Source: Flavobacteriaceae bacterium (GTDB lineage: Bacteria > Bacteroidota > Bacteroidia > Flavobacteriales > Flavobacteriaceae). Taken from it: DNA of 11,670 bases. The notes beneath the pieces are model-generated. The model saw only the letters and a program-made list of their open reading frames with translations. It was not told the DNA's origin and made no database searches. Shown here one piece after another: positions 6,797 to 11,670 of the stretch (the stretch's first letter is position 1; each line of letters opens with the position of its first letter). The translations under genes were made by a program, and so were the position numbers. The stretch spans positions 1 through 11,670 of the forward strand of contig NZQO01000048.1 in NCBI GenBank assembly GCA_002693605.1, in the 5' to 3' direction.

Positions 6797-7954
6797 ATGG
6801 CCGGGCTGAGTATCGAGAACGTGACCAAACGCTTTGGCGAGACCGAGGTGCTCAAGGGGGTGTCGCTCGACATTGCCGATGGCGAATTCGTGTCGCTTGT
6901 CGGCCCGTCGGGCTGTGGCAAATCCACCTTGCTGCGCATCATCGCCGGTCTCGAGGACCAGAGCAGCGGCGACATCTGCATCGGTGGCCAGTCGGTCGCG
7001 GGCCAGCGCGCCGCCGACCGCAACCTGTCGATGGTGTTCCAATCCTATGCGCTCTACCCGCATCTCAGTGTCGGCGAGAATATAGCGGTTCCGCTCAGGA
7101 TGCGGCGGTTGAACAGCCTGCAGCGCCTGCCGCTTGTCGGGCGCCTGCTGCCCGGCGCTCGCGCCCAAAGCCGCGACATCGGACAGCAGGTGGCGCAGGC
7201 CGCCGAGATGCTCGAAATCGCGCATCTTCTCGACCGCAAGCCTGGGCAGCTCTCGGGGGGGCAGCGCCAGCGCGTGGCACTGGGCCGTGCGCTTGTCCGC
7301 GAGCCGGCGGCGTTTCTTCTGGACGAGCCGCTGTCCAATCTCGATGCCAAGCTGCGGGTGCAGACACGGGCCGAGATTGCCGAGCTGCACCGCCGGCTTG
7401 CCGCGACCTTTGTCTATGTCACCCATGATCAGGTCGAGGCGATGACCATGTCCGATCGGATCGCGGTGATGATGGGCGGGCGCATCCTGCAATGCGCGCC
7501 GCCCGATGTGGTCTATGACGATCCCGACCGGATCGAGGTGGCCGAATTCATCGGCTCGCCCAAGATCAACATCCTGCCGGTCGAGATTGCCGAGGACGGG
7601 CGGCTGATCCTGATGGATCGTCCGCTCGACCTGATGCTGCACCGAGGCGGCAAGGGCATCGCTTCGCTCGGGTTGCGCCCCGAGGCGCTGCGGCTGGCCG
7701 GGCCGGAGGCGCCGATCCATGGCCATGTGATGCATCGCGAGAACCTCGGCTCTGAGCTTTTCGTGCAGATCGCCCTCACCGGGCTCGATCAGCGTCTCAC
7801 CTTGCGGGTGGGCCCCGAACAGCGCGGTGCGCTGGCGCTCGGCAGCGCCGTGTCGCTCGATTTCGACCGTGACAAGGCGCTTCTCTTTGACAGCGCGGGC
7901 GCCCGGTTGCGCCAGGTCGTGCAGACGGCCAGTGCCCCGTCCGAGGTGGCCTGA
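6797..7954 (+). CDS. Carbohydrate-type ABC transporter ATP-binding protein (UgpC/MalK-like)
   Basis: A 385-residue ATPase that powers the adjoining importer from the cytoplasmic face. Visible motifs are Walker A GPSGCGKST (36-44), Q-loop Gln82 in FQSYALYPH, signature LSGGQRQRV (152-160), Walker B FLLDEP (173-178), D-loop SNLD (180-183), switch His210 in THDQ, and then a TOBE/regulatory domain from about 255 onward. This domain order is that of MalK/UgpC. Between the Q-loop and the signature there are roughly 18-20 more residues than in E. coli MalK, with a basic, leucine-rich character (about 103-127). GGAGG sits 6 bases before the ATG. It is the first gene of the operon; permease 1 begins 1 base after its stop. 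It is likely transcribed from the LysR-controlled divergent promoter. Confidence 0.95.
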   Translation: MAGLSIENVTKRFGETEVLKGVSLDIADGEFVSLVGPSGCGKSTLLRIIAGLEDQSSGDICIGGQSVAGQRAADRNLSMVFQSYALYPHLSVGENIAVPLRMRRLNSLQRLPLVGRLLPGARAQSRDIGQQVAQAAEMLEIAHLLDRKPGQLSGGQRQRVALGRALVREPAAFLLDEPLSNLDAKLRVQTRAEIAELHRRLAATFVYVTHDQVEAMTMSDRIAVMMGGRILQCAPPDVVYDDPDRIEVAEFIGSPKINILPVEIAEDGRLILMDRPLDLMLHRGGKGIASLGLRPEALRLAGPEAPIHGHVMHRENLGSELFVQIALTGLDQRLTLRVGPEQRGALALGSAVSLDFDRDKALLFDSAGARLRQVVQTASAPSEVA

Positions 7955-7955
7955 G

Positions 7956-8957
7956 ATGGCGGCCATTGATCCCACCACCACCGCCAAGACCGCCGCCAAG
8001 ACCACGGCCAAACCCGCACGCGCGCCGCGCCGGGCCATCCGGCAAAGCCGCGCCGCCTGGGTTCTGACCGGGCCCGCGCTTGGGCTGATGGTGCTGTTGC
8101 TGCTCGCGCCCGTGAGCATCGCCGCCTTCCTGTCCTTTACCAATTATTCCTTGGGCAACAGCGGTTTCGACTGGGTCGGCTTCGACAATTATGAGAAGCT
8201 TTTCACCCGCTCGACCTATGAAAAGATGTTCCTCGCCACGCTGACCTATGTGGTGACGGTGGTGCCGATCTCTGTTGGTCTCGGGCTTGGGGCGGCCCTG
8301 CTCATCAATTCGCTGGGCCGGTTTCGCGAGCTCTATAAGACGATCTATTTCCTGCCGGTGATGGCGACGCTTCTCGCCATGGCCATCGCCTGGGAATTCA
8401 TGCTGCACCCGTCGATCGGGATGATCAACCGCACGCTGGAGATGGGTTGCGGCACGTTTCTCGAACGGATCTGGCCCTTCATGGCCCATGGCTGTGCCGA
8501 GCGGTTTCCCGTTTGGCTCGGGGATCAGCGCTATGCGATCTGGGTGATCTGCTTCATCGGCATCTGGCAGGGGTTTGGGTTCAACATGGTGCTCTATCTC
8601 GCCGGGCTGACCAGCGTGCATCGCGAGCTCTACCATGCGGCCGAGATGGACGGGGCGCGGTCCGGCTGGGCGCGGTTCTGGCTGGTGACATGGCCGGCGC
8701 TCGGGCCGACGACGGTCTTTGTCGTCACCATCACCTGCATCCGGGCGTTTCAGGTGTTCGACACGATCGAGGCCTTCTGGCCGCAGGGCGGCGGCCCCAA
8801 CAAGTCAACCTATGTGATGATGTTCGCCATTTTCGAGAAAGGCGTGCAGCAGAATCTGATCGGCATCGGCTCGGCCATCACCATGCTGTTTCTGCTCTTC
8901 GTCATGGTCCTGACCCTGATCCAGCGCTGGCTGGTGGAACGAAAGGTGCATTACTGA
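7956..8957 (+). CDS. ABC sugar-type permease 1 (UgpA/MalF-like)
   Basis: A 333-residue inner-membrane subunit with six predicted helices, near residues 36-60, 91-117, 127-149, 194-216, 248-267 and 300-324. The cytoplasmic EAA loop that contacts the ATPase is AAEMDGARSG (228-237) continuing to WPALG. WVGFDNYEKLF (73-83) is a typical UgpA/MalF periplasmic segment. Two things are unusual. The N-terminus is rich in Thr, Ala and Lys (residues 7-30, short TAK repeats). The periplasmic loop between helices 3 and 4 has about 25 more residues than UgpA and carries Cys165 and Cys180. The frame is open further upstream, but the ATG at 7956 follows the ATPase stop by 1 base, has GAGGTGG before it, and gives family-normal length. 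Its stop overlaps the start of permease 2 as TGATG. With permease 2 it forms the heterodimeric channel. Confidence 0.94.
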   Translation: MAAIDPTTTAKTAAKTTAKPARAPRRAIRQSRAAWVLTGPALGLMVLLLLAPVSIAAFLSFTNYSLGNSGFDWVGFDNYEKLFTRSTYEKMFLATLTYVVTVVPISVGLGLGAALLINSLGRFRELYKTIYFLPVMATLLAMAIAWEFMLHPSIGMINRTLEMGCGTFLERIWPFMAHGCAERFPVWLGDQRYAIWVICFIGIWQGFGFNMVLYLAGLTSVHRELYHAAEMDGARSGWARFWLVTWPALGPTTVFVVTITCIRAFQVFDTIEAFWPQGGGPNKSTYVMMFAIFEKGVQQNLIGIGSAITMLFLLFVMVLTLIQRWLVERKVHY

Positions 8958-9919
8958 TGACCCGCGACTGGTGGAAACATCTGATCCTGATCCTTGGAGT
9001 GATCATCGTCATCGCGCCCTTCTACATGATGGTCAGCTATTCCTTCAAATCCCCCGGCGAGATTGACCGCGGCGAAGGCGGGTTCTTTGGCCGACAGGAA
9101 CTCATGGTCGATGAGCATTGCGTCAAGCTGCGCGATCCGAGCCGTGACGAGATTGCTGCCGCCGCCCCCCGGTTTCCCGGGCAGAGCGACCGTGACATCC
9201 GCGACCAGATCATGGCCGAGGCAGAGGCAGATTGCGCCATGCGGCCGGTGGTTTTCAACTACACCAAGGCCTTCACCGAAGCGCCGCTGCTGCGCTATCT
9301 GCTCAACGGGGTGCTCGTCACCGCCTCGATTTTTCTGTTGCAGGTGGTGGTGGCGCTGCCCGCCGCCTATGCGCTGGCCAAGCTGCGGTTCTGGGGGCGC
9401 GAGGCGGTGTTTGGGCTGGTGCTCTTTTGCCTGCTGATCCCGGTCCATGCCATTGCGCTGCCGCTCTATATCCTGCTCGCCAAGATCGGGCTGACCAACA
9501 CCTATGCGGCGCTGGTGGTGCCGTGGTCGATTTCGGTCTTTGGCATCTTTCTCATGCGGCAGTTCTTTATGACCGTGCCCGATGATCTCATCGATGCGGC
9601 GCGGATGGACGGGATGGGCGAGTTTGCCATCGTCTGGCGCGTCATGCTGCCGACCGCGATTCCGGCGCTTCTGGCCTTCGCCATCTTTTCGGTCGTGGCC
9701 CATTGGAACGATTATTTCTGGCCGCGCATCGTGGTCACCGGCAATCGCGACCTGTTCACCCCACCGCTCGGGCTGCGTGAGTTCAAGGGCGGCGGCGACG
9801 GGTCCGATTTCGGGCCGATGATGGCCACCGCCACGGTGATCGTCACGCCGCTGATCGTTGCCTTCCTTCTGGCGCAGAAGCGTTTCATCGAAGGGATCAC
9901 GCTGAACGGCATGAAATGA
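8957..9919 (+). CDS. ABC sugar-type permease 2 (UgpE/MalG-like)
   Basis: A 320-residue inner-membrane permease and partner of permease 1. Predicted helices lie near 8-28, 116-138, 150-174, 183-203, 235-255 and 288-307. The EAA loop is DAARMDGMGEF (213-223) ending at LPTAIPAL (231-238), the MalG/UgpE form. The C-terminal KRFIEGITLNGMK ending is typical of this subfamily. The first periplasmic loop is enlarged: about residues 36-97 form an acidic, hydrophilic segment with Cys55 and Cys93, more than MalG- or UgpE-like proteins usually have there. The start is set by the 1-base TGATG overlap with permease 1 and by the short basic MTRDWWKH lead into helix 1; an open frame continues upstream but is the shadow of permease 1. 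The gene is followed by a strong stem-loop before the binding-protein gene. Confidence 0.94.
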   Translation: MTRDWWKHLILILGVIIVIAPFYMMVSYSFKSPGEIDRGEGGFFGRQELMVDEHCVKLRDPSRDEIAAAAPRFPGQSDRDIRDQIMAEAEADCAMRPVVFNYTKAFTEAPLLRYLLNGVLVTASIFLLQVVVALPAAYALAKLRFWGREAVFGLVLFCLLIPVHAIALPLYILLAKIGLTNTYAALVVPWSISVFGIFLMRQFFMTVPDDLIDAARMDGMGEFAIVWRVMLPTAIPALLAFAIFSVVAHWNDYFWPRIVVTGNRDLFTPPLGLREFKGGGDGSDFGPMMATATVIVTPLIVAFLLAQKRFIEGITLNGMK

Positions 9920-9924
9920 GTTTT

Positions 9925-9946
9925 GGGTGCGGGTTGCCCCGCACCC
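9925..9946 (+). promoter_or_regulatory. Intercistronic stem-loop after permease 2
   Basis: GGGTGCGGG and CCCGCACCC form a perfect 9-bp stem with the 4-base loop TTGC, five bases past the permease 2 stop codon. No T-run follows, so it is more likely an mRNA-stabilising or partial-termination element than a full terminator. A second inverted repeat, GGAGCG/CGCTCC (9974-9979 and 9998-10003), lies further on in the same 110-bp gap. Such structures often separate binding-protein genes, needed at higher level, from permease genes. Confidence 0.5.
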
Positions 9947-10029
9947 GCCCACCATCCCGCGAGGGATCTCCCCGGAGCGTGCATCGCCAAACGCAAACGC
10001 TCCAAGTCAGGACTGAGAGGACATCAATC

Positions 10030-11277
10030 ATGAAACCCACTATCTCCGCAATGGCGTTGGCCCTGAGTGCCAGCACCGCGATGGCCCAGGACAATGTGAC
10101 CATCGAATTCGCCTATTCTTACAGCCACCTGTTCGACGTCACCTATGAGGCGATGATGCCGGCCTTCAAAGAGAAGCATCCGAACATCGACGTGAAATTC
10201 CGCGCCACCTACGAATCCTACGAAGACGGCACCAACACGATCCTGCGCGAAGCGGTTTCGGGCACCTTGCCTGACGTGACCATGCAGGGCCTCAACCGCC
10301 AGCAGATCCTTGTCGAGAAGGGCATCGCCAAATCCCTCGAGCCGTTCATCGCCAAGGAGGCGGATTTCGCCAAGGACGGCTATCACGACGCGATGCTGTC
10401 GCTGTCGACCTTTGATGACGCGGTCTATGGGCTGCCCTTTTCGGTCTCGCTGCCGGTCGGGTATTACAACATGGACATGATGAAATCCGCCGGGGTCGAA
10501 AGCCTGCCCGCCACCTGGGACGAGGTGATCACCGTCTGTGAAAAGATGAAGGCCAATGGCGTGGACAACCCGATCTTCTGGGGCTGGAGCGTCACTGGCA
10601 ACTGGTTCCTGCAGGCGCTGATGTGGAGCCAGGACAAGCCCATCGTCGACAATGGCCGCATGGCGCTCGACAGTCCCGAGGCGCTGGCCGCGCTCGAGCA
10701 GATGCAAGAGATCTTTACCAAATGCGACATGCAGAACATCGAATGGAAAGCGGCGCTGTCGTCCTTTGCCGCCGGTGAGATCGGCATGATGTTCTGGTCG
10801 ACCTCGGCGCTTGGCGCGGTCGAACGCAGCCAGAGCGATTTCGAGCTGGTCACCGGGGCCTTTCCGGGCATGGGCGAGACCCCCAGGGGCCTGCCTGCCG
10901 GGGGCAATGCCGCGGTGCTGACCTCGACCTCGGACGATCCCAAGGTGCAAGAGGCCGCCTGGGCCTGGATCAAGTTCATCACCTCGGGCGAAGGCGCCGC
11001 CGAAGTGGCCAAGACCACCGGCTACATGCCGCCCAACAAGGCCGCCAACGAAGTGATCCTCGCTGATTTCTACGAGGCCAATCCGAACAAGAAAACCGCT
11101 GTGGATCAGCTTCCGCTGCTGCGCGACTGGCTGGCCTATCCCGGCGACAACGGTCTCGCCATCACGCAGGTGATCTATGACGGGATCGAACGTATCGTCA
11201 CTGGCGATGCCACCGATATGAAAGAGCTGCAGCAAGAGCTGGTTGAAGAAGTTTCCGACCTTCTGCCGAACGGCTGA
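10030..11277 (+). CDS. Periplasmic substrate-binding protein, UgpB-like (SBP_1 family)
   Basis: A 415-residue extracellular solute-binding protein of the UgpB/MalE type. A Sec signal peptide occupies residues 1-19 and ends AMA, with mature Gln20-Asp-Asn. No lipobox cysteine is present, so it should be soluble in the periplasm. Family landmarks are PAFKEKHPNIDVKF (44-57), SGTLPDVTMQGLN (77-89), VYGLPFSVSLPVGYYN (132-147), the Trp-rich FWGWSVTGNWFLQALMW (183-199), FAAGEIGMMFWSTSAL (246-261) and KTTGYMPPNKAAN (328-340). The last resembles the KTGYLP segment of UgpB. GAGAGG lies 9 bases upstream of the ATG; the open frame back to 9916 crosses the intercistronic hairpin and is not used. As fourth gene of the operon it delivers the ligand to the permeases. 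A glycerophosphodiester or glycerol phosphate ligand is suggested by UgpB likeness and the downstream phosphodiesterase, but ligand residues cannot be proven here. Confidence 0.94.
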   Translation: MKPTISAMALALSASTAMAQDNVTIEFAYSYSHLFDVTYEAMMPAFKEKHPNIDVKFRATYESYEDGTNTILREAVSGTLPDVTMQGLNRQQILVEKGIAKSLEPFIAKEADFAKDGYHDAMLSLSTFDDAVYGLPFSVSLPVGYYNMDMMKSAGVESLPATWDEVITVCEKMKANGVDNPIFWGWSVTGNWFLQALMWSQDKPIVDNGRMALDSPEALAALEQMQEIFTKCDMQNIEWKAALSSFAAGEIGMMFWSTSALGAVERSQSDFELVTGAFPGMGETPRGLPAGGNAAVLTSTSDDPKVQEAAWAWIKFITSGEGAAEVAKTTGYMPPNKAANEVILADFYEANPNKKTAVDQLPLLRDWLAYPGDNGLAITQVIYDGIERIVTGDATDMKELQQELVEEVSDLLPNG

Positions 11278-11291
11278 GCCATCCCCTGACC

Positions 11292-11323
11292 CGGCCGCGC
11301 GCAGCCCCGTGCGCGGCCGTTTT
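11292..11323 (+). terminator. Intrinsic terminator or attenuator between binding-protein and phosphoesterase genes
   Basis: CGGCCGCGCGC and GTGCGCGGCCG form an 11-bp stem with one G-U pair and loop AGCCCC, followed at once by TTTT. It lies 14 bases past the binding-protein stop and 17 bases before the phosphoesterase start. Read-through would be needed for operon expression of the last gene, so partial termination is likely. The T-run is short. Confidence 0.65.
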
Positions 11324-11339
11324 CCACACAGGCACTCTT

Positions 11340-11670
11340 ATGAAAATCATCCATATTTCCGACATCCATCTCACCGTTCCGGGCGAAGAGATGGGCGGCC
11401 ACGACCCCCATGCGCGCTTTGACCGGGCGCTGCGCCATATCCTTGCCGATCACGCCGATGCGGCGCGGATCGTGATCACCGGCGATCTCGCCCATTGGGG
11501 CGAACCGGCGGCCTATGCGGCACTGCGCGACGCGCTGCAGGGCTTGCCCATTCCGGTGCGGCTGATGATCGGCAACCACGACAACCGCGCCAATTTCCGC
11601 GCGGTCTTTGCCGACCATCCCACCGATGAGAACGGCTTTGTGAACCATGCCGAAACGATCGACGGCACGC
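11340..11670 (+). CDS. Metallophosphoesterase/phosphodiesterase, GpdQ/CpdA-like (5' part, runs off window)
   Basis: The first 110 codons of a calcineurin-like metallophosphoesterase; the rest lies beyond the window edge. Metal-site motifs are in order: D8-x-H10 in HISDIHL, Asp49 in VITGDLAHWG, and Asn79-His80 in MIGNHD. The order and spacing match the GpdQ glycerophosphodiesterase and CpdA cyclic-nucleotide phosphodiesterase group. Residues 43-54 and 75-81 also resemble GpdQ (SGD...CG and PGNHDD). There is no signal peptide, so it acts in the cytoplasm. The ATG at 11340 has only a weak AGG upstream, but the MKIIHISDIHL start fits the family. As last gene of the operon it would hydrolyse an imported phosphodiester, for example a glycerophosphodiester to glycerol-3-phosphate and an alcohol. 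This pathway link is inferred; the C-terminal metal ligands are not visible here. Confidence 0.88.
   Translation, partial: MKIIHISDIHLTVPGEEMGGHDPHARFDRALRHILADHADAARIVITGDLAHWGEPAAYAALRDALQGLPIPVRLMIGNHDNRANFRAVFADHPTDENGFVNHAETIDGT

Noticed and set aside
6731..8143. A 470-codon minus-strand open frame opposite the ATPase and permease 1
   Set aside because: It is low-complexity, His/Arg/Gln-rich translation typical of the antisense frame of GC-rich coding DNA, and the plus strand holds unmistakable ABC motifs.
8951..9955. A 334-codon minus-strand open frame opposite permease 2
   Set aside because: The composition is repetitive His/Asp/Arg-rich antisense product and the sense strand encodes a clear MalG-type permease.
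10024..11235. A 403-codon minus-strand open frame opposite the UgpB-like gene
   Set aside because: It mirrors the codon bias of the sense gene, shows no recognisable domain and has no convincing start signal.

Overview
The window reads as chromosomal DNA of a high-GC alphaproteobacterium, most likely a member of the Rhodobacteraceae. The basis is compositional and architectural: strong GC bias at third codon positions, close gene packing, AGGAGG-type ribosome binding sites, and a long-linker UgpC/MalK-type ATPase of a kind I associate with that family. No rRNA, tRNA, insertion sequence, CRISPR array or phage gene is visible. Two independent catabolic/transport modules lie side by side, each with its own LysR-type regulator.

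Left module (about 39-5474). An amidase-signature hydrolase and a class III PLP aminotransferase sit on the minus strand, joined by a 4-bp ATGA stop/start overlap. An 82-bp divergent promoter region separates them from a GcvA-like LysR gene on the plus strand. Facing the LysR gene is a minus-strand, Tat-exported peptide/nickel-type (SBP_5) solute-binding protein with no permease or ATPase gene beside it in this window. The simplest reading is capture and degradation of an amidated or amine-containing compound: the amide is hydrolysed and the amine removed by transamination. The substrate cannot be named from sequence.

A 333-bp gap (5475-5807) follows. It holds an AT-rich block with a consensus minus-strand TATAAT box, an operator-like inverted repeat, a 6-bp-stem hairpin and a short doubtful ORF.

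Right module (about 5808-11670). A minus-strand LysR regulator is divergent from a plus-strand carbohydrate-type (CUT1) ABC operon: ATPase, permease 1, permease 2, periplasmic UgpB-like binding protein, then a metallophosphoesterase that runs off the window. The divergent region carries a perfect 15-bp palindrome of LysR T-N11-A form. The order resembles ugp systems, in which glycerol-3-phosphate or glycerophosphodiester uptake is tied to a phosphodiesterase. Here the phosphodiesterase is a GpdQ/CpdA-type metallo-enzyme, not a UgpQ-type one, and the operon looks LysR-controlled, with no recognisable Pho box. Stem-loops between permease 2 and the binding protein, and between the binding protein and the phosphoesterase, suggest that expression is graded along the transcript. 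Both permeases carry an extra periplasmic segment with a pair of cysteines, the least ordinary protein feature in the window.

Nothing here is clearly a wholly new system. The best leads are the ugp-like operon with its metallo-phosphodiesterase, the paired cysteine insertions, the nested LysR operators, and the hairpin over the LysR ribosome binding site.
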